Part shown: one piece after another, positions 39,800 through 50,488 of the stretch
Layout: every line of letters begins with the position of its first letter
Position numbering within the stretch: position 1 is the stretch's first letter
Assembly: GCA_930367215.1 (NCBI GenBank)
Contig: OV884057.1
Location: 203,597,621-203,661,620 of the forward strand
Length of the DNA: 64,000 nt
Reading direction: 5' to 3'
From: Pollenia angustigena
Taxonomy: Eukaryota > Arthropoda > Insecta > Diptera > Polleniidae
Made by a program: the position numbers and the translations under genes
The notes under the pieces: model-generated
What the model saw: the letters and a program-made list of their open reading frames with translations, nothing else
What the model was told of the DNA's origin: nothing
Databases searched by the model: none

Positions 39800-41560
39800 G
39801 GATGGTGTATATTTATAACCTAAATGTTTGTATCTAATTTTAAAGCTTTGGCTCTTGCCGTTCTCCAGATATACAGAAAAAAGTAATACAAATACAACAA
39901 CCACAAGGGATTTTTTGGAAAAATTAGAGGCAGTCGTGGTTTTTTGGTCATATCTCAGCCATTGTTGGACCGATCTGGCTGAATTTCAATAGCAAGAAAT
40001 GGTGGACTATATGTGACATAAATGTAAAACAACGTAGCCGCTATCATGTCTGGAGTCTCCGGAAAACACATATCAAACGTAAGACGGACAGACGGACGGA
40101 CGGATATCGTTAAATCAACTTCTCTCCTCATAAGGACCCAGAATATATATACTTTATAGGGTCTAAGATCAATATTGTAGAAATTACAAACGGAATGACA
40201 AACTTATATATACCCTTTTCCACCTGTGGTGAAGGGTATAACAACGAATGAAAAAGCAAAGCGTACACCGCAACAATTCTTGAAGGCATCTTGAAAACAA
40301 ATTGCTTTAAAATTACATGCACCTTTCAGTTTTTGTGCTGACAAGCAGTATGTGTAAAAAACTTGAAAAAAAAAATTTATGGAAAAATTACGAAAAATTT
40401 TAATGTAGGGTGCATAAATGAGATAATGCATCACGATTTTTGGCAAAAATTCGACTTGAGCCACCTCTAAACATCTTCCGAAAAATCTCAAAAATACTTT
40501 ACCCTATAAGCTTTTAATTTAGGCTTGAGCACCCATCAAAAATTTTTTGGGACACACTAATGTAGATTTTACTAATTTCGGCAATTCCCCTAAAACTTGT
40601 TTGTCACAGCTTTATAAAGTTTTTACGGAAAAAATCATCTGTAGCAGGTTTTAAGAAAAAAAAAAATACAATTTTGTTTATAAATTTGAAATTGTAGTTT
40701 TTCTTCTTCTGATCCTGCTAAACGGAAACAAAAATGTAAATAAAAATTAAATCTAGAATTAAAAGCTATTAAAGCCAGTTATGGTTGGCTTAAGAAGTTT
40801 TCATCCTCTTTGGGAATTGAATAAAATAATGTAGAAATTTTCAATTTGAAACAACTTTTTCAAAGTTTTACTGGCTGTCAATTTTTTTTTTGTATGAAGT
40901 TTGACATTAAGAATAGCTTTACCCCTAGTAAATTAACCTGGTACTTATTATTATTTATAAGGGAGAGTTTTTATTATTTACCCATGTAATGTCAAATTAA
41001 TTTATTTGATTTTTAACGCTTGTTTTAATTTTTCCATATTTTCTTTTGTTTGGCGTTATATGGGTTTTGAAATTGAGAACAAAATCTCTAATACTATATC
41101 TTGTACTTATTCTACCATGAGCTTGACCTACATCAGAAAGGGGACTCTCTCATGATGCGGTCACCAGTATGAATTGTCCAGAATTTTAACACATACATAC
41201 ACAGAAAAAATTATTTTTCCAATTCAAACAAAAAATTTGTAGAATCAAAAAATTTTTTGTCTGAAATCGGTCCTATAAACAAATTTGCATATTCAAACAA
41301 TTTATTTGCATTTTGTTTATTGAAAAAAAAAACACTGATCTTTTCAAACAAATAATTTAACTGAATCAAACAAAAAGTTTACTGAAATTCATATACTCAA
41401 TTTCAAAATAAAAAAAAAAGTTTTTGCACAAACAATGATGCGCACACAAGTAAGCACTTTATGAGAAGAAGATGACGGCAGAGAGCAGAGTCGCCGGCTG
41501 GCTTTGAGACACATTTTTTTTTTGTTGGAATAATTTTTGAACGAAGTCTTGTTTTACTTA

Positions 41561-41856
41561 GAGGGAGTTTACACGGTGTCTATTCAGACATGTCTAACAA
41601 ACACGTTTGTTTCGTTTGTAGGCGATCGGGGTAGAGAAGAAAGAGGGGTTGCCAAACAAACTTGAAATGAGTTTTCATGTTTGTTTATAAGAGTTTTCAT
41701 GTTTTCAATTTGTATGTATGTGTATATTAGACTATTATACTTGAAAACAGACATGTTTGGAAAGACATCGTGAAAAGACAATAGGTTTCTGGAAGCATGT
41801 TCAAAAGATAATGTCAAAAACAGACATGTCTAAAAATACACCGTCTAAACTCCCTC
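41561..41856. mobile_element. 296-bp MITE with TTA duplication (array copy 1)
   Basis: The ends GAGGGAGTTTACACGGTGTC and, inverted, GAGGGAGTTTAGACGGTGTA, each followed by AGACATGTC words, are inverted repeats. TTA borders both sides (41558-41560, 41857-41859). Equivalent copies are at 47487-47782 and 53416-53711. Confidence 0.75.
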
Positions 41857-42665
41857 TTATACACACAACACAATGTTTTTCTTTATCACTCTCTGTTGCT
41901 GTATCCTTTCCTTTGCTAAAGAAGAAATGTAACCAAAAACGGCAGCAGACCGACTCGATATGTTTTTCGTCATCATCAGCGTTACCGTTGGTGCCACTAA
42001 AGTGGCAAATTGCCACTTTTTCGACAGCTTGGATACTATTTGGCCACTTTTACAAAATGCACCCAAATGTGGTACTTTTTGTTATTCTTGCCACTTTTTT
42101 GATACTTTTTACGTTAGGAAAAGATACTTCTTTTCTTTCTGTTTTATTATAACTCCCAGCTTTACTATAAGTAAAACTGTTTTAATATATGTATATGTAT
42201 ATGTAAGCAAGTTTATATGAAATTTATTTTCTTGTCATGCGTGGTAAGCTGAAAATCGGGTGAATAAACTTTCTATTAACCTGTTTCATTTATTATGAAT
42301 AAGGGGGTAAAGATATCTCGCTGTTGCGTACCGAAAACTTTTCTAAAATTTGTGTAACTGACACTAAAAGTAAAATCTAAGTTTTTACCAAAAATTGTGT
42401 AATGAATTGAAAACAAGAATTGTTATAAAAAACAAAAAGCTCAATATATCGAAGTATTTAGACCCATTATTTATAGTGTCTAATGAAGATATAAACTATT
42501 TTGAATTAGTTTCACAGTTTAAGGGTATTATAACTGACCCAGATGCATTTAAACATTAATTTAAACTTCTAGAGAGTAAAATAAATCACACGAATTATGA
42601 ACACATTTTTAAAATTTCGAATGCTGAAGATTTTTTGCGTGAAATTGGAACATTGAAAAGTAGAT

Positions 42666-42920
42666 TTGATGAGTATGCCATTATATACAAACATATATTC
42701 AAACTTGTACAAATTGATCTCTCATATTTCTACATTGTCACACAGTAGTGCTTCTGCTGAGCGTGTTTTTACTAAGTTAGCTTTAATCAAAAATAAAGTA
42801 AGAAATAGGTTAAAAGTTAATACTTGCGAATCCATGCTTTTATCTTTAAATTTGTTAGATACTAGCCTTAAAGATTGGGTTCGAAGTTTCCAACAATTAT
42901 TTGTAAAAAAATTTGTATGA
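42666..42920 (+). pseudogene. hAT transposase C-terminal remnant (array copy 1)
   Basis: The frame encodes SHSSASAERVFTKLALIKNK then VRNRLKVNTCESMLLSLNLL, the hATC dimerisation block with the third catalytic acid (Glu of SAERVF). Upstream, in-frame pieces such as VFRPIIYSV, DPDAFKH and NAEDFLREIGTLKSRFDEY continue the protein, but stops and a frame change break it. The same remnant is at 48592-48846 and 54521-54775. Confidence 0.75.
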
Positions 42921-43264
42921 AACTGACCATTAATAAATAACACAGGACGACATTGAAAAAGTTTGTTTAACCATTCATACTGATTCCTATATTTTTTGAA
43001 ATATAGATACACCAATTATTTTAATTTCGGAAGAAGTTTTGTACCACAATTAAGAACAAAATCCAGTTTTATAGTTTTGGTTTATAAACCTGATTACAAA
43101 AATTTTAAGCAATAATAGACGAAATTGGATACAAACCAAATATGTTTTAGTAAAGAAATTAAACAACTTGCACTTAAATTCAGTTTAATATAAAGTATTT
43201 GAAAAAGTGATATTTTCGTTTTTTTTGTTATTGGATTTATTGTTATTATCCGATTATAGATTAG

Positions 43265-43384
43265 CTGTCAGGCCCACGGTGTCGACCAGAACATTTTCGC
43301 ATATTTAAAAAAAACTAAAATTTGTTTTTGTTTTCAATACAAATATACGAAAGAAATATTCTTGACGACATCGTGGGCCTGGGC
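43265..43384. mobile_element. Palindromic MITE nested in the hAT remnant (array copy 1)
   Basis: CTGTCAGGCCCACGGTGTCG and the inverted right end CAGGCCCACGATGTCGTCAA are related to the 109-bp palindrome at 23057-23165 but more diverged. The TTAA borders are not preserved. Copies recur at the same place in units 2 and 3. Confidence 0.6.
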
Positions 43385-43829
43385 CTACAACTTTTGTAAT
43401 TAGATTGACTGTATAATAAAATTATGAAACTATAGAAATATTTACAAAATATTTATTTTAGTTTTTACAACAAATAAGCAATTTATTTGTAAGTAAGTAT
43501 GCATGTCTATCGTAATACGATCAATTGTATTTAGTGTATATAATTATTATACAATGTTTTTTGTTATCTTTGTATACCATTTAAAATTATAATAAATAGA
43601 AAAAAAACGTAAAAAATACATAATGTGGTGTACTGATTTTAAATTTATCCTCTTTTTGGTGCCACTTTTTTTGTAGATATCCCTTTTTTTTGGTACTTTT
43701 TTAAAATATCCGACGGTAACACTGGTCATCATTATATTTTTGTATTTGATGTATTTAACCAAACAGTTTTAAAAAATTGAATACGGGATTTTGTTTCTTG
43801 TAATGTTGTTTCTGCTATTGTTTTTCTTA

Positions 43830-44557
43830 AGGCTCAGTTAGGCGAACGTTGCTGTACCGTATCTGTACTGTATCCATCAGCTGTTCGCTTTTTGTTATAT
43901 GAAAACAAATACAATACCGAAATGCAATGTACCGTAGTTGCAACGTACCAATCTGTATAAAATAGAATTTCATGCCGTTGTTACGTGACATTTGTAAGAC
44001 AGTGATGGGCGGCTTGTATGTTACATTGAATGCGGGTAATTTTGCTCTCTTTTTTTGTACTTTTTTCAGTATATTTATGGAATTGCGAAAAAAACAACTT
44101 ACAATACAACATATTTCCAAATATACATATGTTTAGATGTTTAAAGTAAACAAATGCACATACAATGGAAATGTGAAACATATAAAAGACTTTAAATGGT
44201 ATCAAAACCTTGTTTGGTGTATGCACATTTACTATATATGTATGCTAAAAATTTATATTGTATGCTAAAATACAAATTTATTTATTGTAAATCAATAATA
44301 TAAATATTAAAATTTTTTACATACACAAAATACTGTTTTAATACCATTTATATTACGTGGTACCTTTTCTGCACAACGGTCACCATTTGAACATTTTTGA
44401 TTCCCATCACTGTGTGTTTTGTTTTATGTATACTATTGCTTTTTGTTTATGTATGCGAAAACATATGACACGTTTTTAAACGTTATATAAGTGCACCACA
44501 TGCTTACAGTACGGTGCGGTACATTACGGGTACAGCAACGTTCGCCTAACTGAGCCT
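43830..44557. mobile_element. 728-bp DNA element with TTA duplication (array copy 1)
   Basis: The ends AGGCTCAGTTAGGCGAACGT and its inverted copy match over about 28 bases, and TTA borders both sides (43827-43829, 44558-44560). GTACGGTGCGGTACATTACG and CTGTACCGTATCTGTACTGT extend the inverted similarity. There is no coding. Equivalents are at 49756-50488 and 55685-56417. Confidence 0.75.
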
Positions 44558-45389
44558 TTATAGTTGCACTTTTTTAAAGCGTCCAAAAATAGACTGTGTG
44601 TGTTTTTTGTTGTTGTTCTTATATTTCACATAAAGAAGTGTTGCTTACGATCAAATAAAAAAATGCAAAAAGACGACAATAACGCGTTTATTATATTTTT
44701 GAAGAGTTGTCCAAATTTTTGTTGGTTAAATAAAAATCAAACAAAAATATTGTTTGAATCAGTAAAAAAATTTCTAGAAATTAAAAAAATTTTCAAACAA
44801 CCGTTTGTTTGAAAATAATTCGGCAATAGTTTTTTCTGTGTATACTTAATGAAATTAAATTAAAAAAAAAATTTGTCCTAAATTTGAATGTTCTTTATAG
44901 TTAAAAAAGTTTGAAATAACCAAAAGTTAAAAAAGTTCAATCTTAAACCCGAACTAAATTAAAAATTAGTTCAAGTTTCTGCGTTTTCACTGTATATAAT
45001 GTTCGTGTATAATACCCCTATAACAACTCAAACCCAGTCCTTAAGACAGTTAACAGTATGTAAATATTAGAGGAACAAAACAAGAATATGATGCAGTGTT
45101 AGAATTCACACTGATTAATGTCATTATAGAAAAATACAACTTTATTAATATTTATCTTCTATTATCAACACATTCAAATTTTACCTTAAAACACATTTCA
45201 AACTTATCTTATTTTTTATGAATACGGCAGCAAAAATTTTAAGATAAAATGCTTAAAAATAATAAAATTAAATATTTTCCACAACAGATTGTTGGATGAA
45301 TTCTTGGGTTTGTTATCTTGTTGCATTTTTATATTTTAAAGAAATACTACGTATATGTATAAATTAATTTATTTTTTATAATAATAATA

Positions 45390-45719
45390 GGGTAATCAAT
45401 TTTTCGGTTTCAAAATTAAAGTTAAATAAAACACACAAAACTATGAATTCGATTAAACTTTAATTTCATTTTAATGCTTGGATTTTAGCATTACGTAAGA
45501 AACACAATGTCATTTAAGTGACTGTTTCTAGATTGATTGCAGAAGTCGATTCTTTTGAGGTAGTTTTCGAAGAATTTTTAGCACATTTCGGGCGGAATCT
45601 CGACGATAACTTGAGGAATGTTGGTTTTCAAACGCTCCAACGCGGAGTTTAAAAACCGATTATCGGCGTAGACACGGTCTATCGTTGCCCCACAAAAACA
45701 GTCAAACGGCGTCAAATCG
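45390..45719 (-). pseudogene. Mariner-like transposase C-terminal fragment (array copy 1)
   Basis: On the minus strand 45719-45540 encodes DLTPFDCFCGATIDRVYADN then SALERLKTNIPQVIVEIPPE, the region after the last catalytic Asp in mariner-type transposases. An inverted end (GGGTAATCAATTTTTCGGTT) lies at 45390. The fragment is cut by the array junction. It recurs at 51320-51650, and the longer original is at 57251-58054. Confidence 0.6.
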
Positions 45720-47486
45720 TCAATCGGATGGTGTATATTTATAACCTAAATGTTTGTATCTAATTTTAAAGCTTTGGCTCTTGCCGTTCTCCAGATATAC
45801 AGAAAAAAGTAATACAAATACAACAACCACAAGGGATTTTTTGGAAAAATTAGAGGCAGTCGTGGTTTTTTGGTCATATCTCAGCCATTGTTGGACCGAT
45901 CTGGCTGAATTTCAATAGCAAGAAATGGTGGACTATATGTGACATAAATGTAAAACAACGTAGCCGCTATCATGTCTGGAGTCTCCGGAAAACACATATC
46001 AAACGTAAGACGGACAGACGGACGGACGGATATCGTTAAATCAACTTCTCTCCTCATAAGGACCCAGAATATATATACTTTATAGGGTCTAAGATCAATA
46101 TTGTAGAAATTACAAACGGAATGACAAACTTATATATACCCTTTTCCACCTGTGGTGAAGGGTATAACAACGAATGAAAAAGCAAAGCGTACACCGCAAC
46201 AATTCTTGAAGGCATCTTGAAAACAAATTGCTTTAAAATTACATGCACCTTTCAGTTTTTGTGCTGACAAGCAGTATGTGTAAAAAACTTGAAAAAAAAA
46301 ATTTATGGAAAAATTACGAAAAATTTTAATGTAGGGTGCATAAATGAGATAATGCATCACGATTTTTGGCAAAAATTCGACTTGAGCCACCTCTAAACAT
46401 CTTCCGAAAAATCTCAAAAATACTTTACCCTATAAGCTTTTAATTTAGGCTTGAGCACCCATCAAAAATTTTTTGGGACACACTAATGTAGATTTTACTA
46501 ATTTCGGCAATTCCCCTAAAACTTGTTTGTCACAGCTTTATAAAGTTTTTACGGAAAAAATCATCTGTAGCAGGTTTTAAGAAAAAAAAAAATACAATTT
46601 TGTTTATAAATTTGAAATTGTAGTTTTTCTTCTTCTGATCCTGCTAAACGGAAACAAAAATGTAAATAAAAATTAAATCTAGAATTAAAAGCTATTAAAG
46701 CCAGTTATGGTTGGCTTAAGAAGTTTTCATCCTCTTTGGGAATTGAATAAAATAATGTAGAAATTTTCAATTTGAAACAACTTTTTCAAAGTTTTACTGG
46801 CTGTCAATTTTTTTTTTGTATGAAGTTTGACATTAAGAATAGCTTTACCCCTAGTAAATTAACCTGGTACTTATTATTATTTATAAGGGAGAGTTTTTAT
46901 TATTTACCCATGTAATGTCAAATTAATTTATTTGATTTTTAACGCTTGTTTTAATTTTTCCATATTTTCTTTTGTTTGGCGTTATATGGGTTTTGAAATT
47001 GAGAACAAAATCTCTAATACTATATCTTGTACTTATTCTACCATGAGCTTGACCTACATCAGAAAGGGGACTCTCTCATGATGCGGTCACCAGTATGAAT
47101 TGTCCAGAATTTTAACACATACATACACAGAAAAAATTATTTTTCCAATTCAAACAAAAAATTTGTAGAATCAAAAAATTTTTTGTCTGAAATCGGTCCT
47201 ATAAACAAATTTGCATATTCAAACAATTTATTTGCATTTTGTTTATTGAAAAAAAAAACACTGATCTTTTCAAACAAATAATTTAACTGAATCAAACAAA
47301 AAGTTTACTGAAATTCATATACTCAATTTCAAAATAAAAAAAAAAGTTTTTGCACAAACAATGATGCGCACACAAGTAAGCACTTTATGAGAAGAAGATG
47401 ACGGCAGAGAGCAGAGTCGCCGGCTGGCTTTGAGACACATTTTTTTTTTGTTGGAATAATTTTTGAACGAAGTCTTGTTTTACTTA

Positions 47487-47782
47487 GAGGGAGTTTACAC
47501 GGTGTCTATTCAGACATGTCTAACAAACACGTTTGTTTCGTTTGTAGGCGATCGGGGTAGAGAAGAAAGAGGGGTTGCCAAACAAACTTGAAATGAGTTT
47601 TCATGTTTGTTTATAAGAGTTTTCATGTTTTCAATTTGTATGTATGTGTATATTAGACTATTATACTTGAAAACAGACATGTTTGGAAAGACATCGTGAA
47701 AAGACAATAGGTTTCTGGAAGCATGTTCAAAAGATAATGTCAAAAACAGACATGTCTAAAAATACACCGTCTAAACTCCCTC
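47487..47782. mobile_element. 296-bp TTA-flanked MITE (array copy 2)
   Basis: Second copy of the GAGGGAGTTTACACGG element, unchanged in ends and TTA borders. Confidence 0.75.
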
Positions 47783-47902
47783 TTATACACACAACACAAT
47801 GTTTTTCTTTATCACTCTCTGTTGCTGTATCCTTTCCTTTGCTAAAGAAGAAATGTAACCAAAAACGGCAGCAGACCGACTCGATATGTTTTTCGTCATC
47901 AT

Positions 47903-49650
47903 CAGCGTTACCGTTGGTGCCACTAAAGTGGCAAATTGCCACTTTTTCGACAGCTTGGATACTATTTGGCCACTTTTACAAAATGCACCCAAATGTGGTA
48001 CTTTTTGTTATTCTTGCCACTTTTTTGATACTTTTTACGTTAGGAAAAGATACTTCTTTTCTTTCTGTTTTATTATAACTCCCAGCTTTACTATAAGTAA
48101 AACTGTTTTAATATATGTATATGTATATGTAAGCAAGTTTATATGAAATTTATTTTCTTGTCATGCGTGGTAAGCTGAAAATCGGGTGAATAAACTTTCT
48201 ATTAACCTGTTTCATTTATTATGAATAAGGGGGTAAAGATATCTCGCTGTTGCGTACCGAAAACTTTTCTAAAATTTGTGTAACTGACACTAAAAGTAAA
48301 ATCTAAGTTTTTACCAAAAATTGTGTAATGAATTGAAAACAAGAATTGTTATAAAAAACAAAAAGCTCAATATATCGAAGTATTTAGACCCATTATTTAT
48401 AGTGTCTAATGAAGATATAAACTATTTTGAATTAGTTTCACAGTTTAAGGGTATTAAAACTGACCCAGATGCATTTAAACATTAATTTAAACTTCTAGAG
48501 AGTAAAATAAATCACACGAATTATGAATACATTTTTAAAATTTCGAATGCTGAAGATTTTTTGCGTGAAATTGGAACATTGAAAAGTAGATTTGATGAGT
48601 ATGCCATTATATACAAACATATATTCAAACTTGTACAAATTGATCTCTCATATTTCTACATTGTCACACAGTAGTGCTTCTGCTGAGCGTGTTTTTACTA
48701 AGTTAGCTTTAATCAAAAATAAAGTAAGAAATAGGTTAAAAGTTAATACTTGCGAATCCATGCTTTTATCTTTAAATTTGTTAGATACTAGCCTTAAAGA
48801 TTGGGTTCGAAGTTTCCAACAATTATTTGTAAAAAAATTTGTATGAAACTGACCATTAATAAATAACACAGGACGACATTGAAAAAGTTTGTTTAACCAT
48901 TCATACTGATTCCTATATTTTTTGAAATATAGATACACCAATTATTTTAATTTCGGAAGAAGTTTTGTACCACAATTAAGAACAAAATCCAGTTTTATAG
49001 TTTTGGTTTATAAACCTGATTACAAAAATTTTAAGCAATAATAGACGAAATTGGATACAAACCAAATATGTTTTAGTAAAGAAATTAAACAACTTGCACT
49101 TAAATTCAGTTTAATATAAAGTATTTGAAAAAGTGATATTTTCGTTTTTTTTGTTATTGGATTTATTGTTATTATCCGATTATAGATTAGCTGTCAGGCC
49201 CACGGTGTCGACCAGAACATTTTCGCATATTTAAAAAAAACTAAAATTTGTTTTTGTTTTCAATACAAATATACGAAAGAAATATTCTTGACGACATCGT
49301 GGGCCTGGGCCTACAACTTTTGTAATTAGATTGACTGTATAATAAAATTATGAAACTATAGAAATATTTACAAAATATTTATTTTAGTTTTTACAACAAA
49401 TAAGCAATTTATTTGTAAGTAAGTATGCATGTCTATCGTAATATGATCAATTGTATTTAGTGTATATAATTATTATACAATGTTTTTTGTTATCTTTGTA
49501 TACCATTTAAAATTATAATAAATAGAAAAAAAACGTAAAAAATACATAATGTGGTGTACTGATTTTAAATTTATCCTCTTTTTGGTGCCACTTTTTTTGT
49601 AGATATCCCCTTTTTTTGGTACTTTTTTAAAATATCCGACGGTAACACTG
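47903..49650 (+). mobile_element. Decayed hAT element (array copy 2)
   Basis: Second copy of the CAGCGTTACCG element with GTCATCAT on both sides. The transposase remnant is at 48592-48846. Confidence 0.85.
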
Positions 49651-49755
49651 GTCATCATTCTATTTTTGTATTTGATGTATTTAACCAAACAGTTTTAAAA
49701 AATTGAATACGGGATTTTGTTTCTTGTAATGTTGTTTCTGCTATTGTTTTTCTTA

Positions 49756-50488
49756 AGGCTCAGTTAGGCGAACGTTGCTGTACCGTATCTGTACTGTATC
49801 CATCAGCTGTTCGCTTTTTGTTATATGAAAACAAATACAAAAGCTTACCGAAATGCAATGTACCGTAGTTGCAACGTACCAATCTGTATAAAATAGAATT
49901 TCATGCCGTTGTTACGTGACATTTGTAAGACAGTGATGGGCGGCTTGTATGTTACATTGAATGCGGGTAATTTTGCTCTCTTTTTTTGTACTTTTTTCAG
50001 TATATTTATGGAATTGCGAAAAAAACAACTTACAATACAACATATTTCCAAATATACATATGTTTAGATGTTTAAAGTAAACAAATGCACATACAATGGA
50101 AATGTGAAACATATAAAAGACTTTAAATGGTATCAAAACCTTGTTTGGTGTATGCACATTTACTATATATGTATGCTAAAAATTTATATTGTATGCTAAA
50201 ATACAAATTTATTTATTGTAAATCAATAATATAAATATTAAAATTTTTTACATACACAAAATACTGTTTTAATACCATTTATATTACGTGGTACCTTTTC
50301 TGCACAACGGTCACCATTTGAACATTTTTGATTCCCATCACTGTGTGTTTTGTTTTATGTATACTATTGCTTTTTGTTTTTGTATGCGAAAACATATGAC
50401 ACATTTTTAAACGTTATATAAGTGCACCACATGCTTACAGTACGGTGCGGTACATTACGGGTACAGCAACGTTCGCCTAACTGAGCCT
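49756..50488. mobile_element. TTA-flanked DNA element (array copy 2)
   Basis: Second copy of the AGGCTCAGTTAGGCG element. It is 5 bases longer than in copy 1 because of the AAGCT difference near 49840. Confidence 0.75.

Larger units (their letters stand above)
41977..43724 (+). mobile_element. Decayed hAT element with perfect 8-bp duplication (array copy 1)
   Basis: The ends CAGCGTTACCGTTGG and, inverted, CAGTGTTACCGTCGG are bordered by GTCATCAT on both sides (41969-41976, 43725-43732), which fits nTnnnnAn. Subterminal GCCACTTTT and GGTACTTTT words occur at both ends. A transposase remnant lies inside. Equivalent copies are at 47903-49650 and 53832-55579, each with its own duplication, so the insertion predates the triplication. 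Confidence 0.85.
39800..45725. repeat. Tandem array copy 1 (5.93-kb unit)
   Basis: The unit begins GGATGGTGTATATTTATAAC inside a DINE-like element and ends TCAAATCGTCAATC. It is followed head-to-tail by a copy about 99% identical. It contains, in order, the DINE-like tail (to 40241), a TTA-flanked MITE, a hAT element with a palindromic MITE inside, a second TTA-flanked element, and the C-terminal part of a mariner-like transposase on the minus strand. Copy 1 lacks five bases near 43917 (CAATACCG) that copies 2 and 3 have (CAAAAGCTTACCG). Confidence 0.9.

Noticed and set aside
40204..40491. 95-codon minus frame repeated in the array
   Set aside because: It crosses the end of a DINE-like repeat and AT-rich DNA. 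Repetition reflects the array, and a change in copy 3 breaks it.
41757..42152. 131-codon plus frame repeated three times
   Set aside because: It runs from a MITE into the end of a hAT element. It recurs only because the whole segment is triplicated; no domain is visible.
41204..44843. Larger transposon with CACAGAAAAAA ends enclosing the hAT element in the array
   Set aside because: ACACAGAAAAAATTA and the inverted ACACAGAAAAAACTA could be termini, and CAAACAAA words occur at both ends, but no target duplication could be matched, so boundaries were not called.
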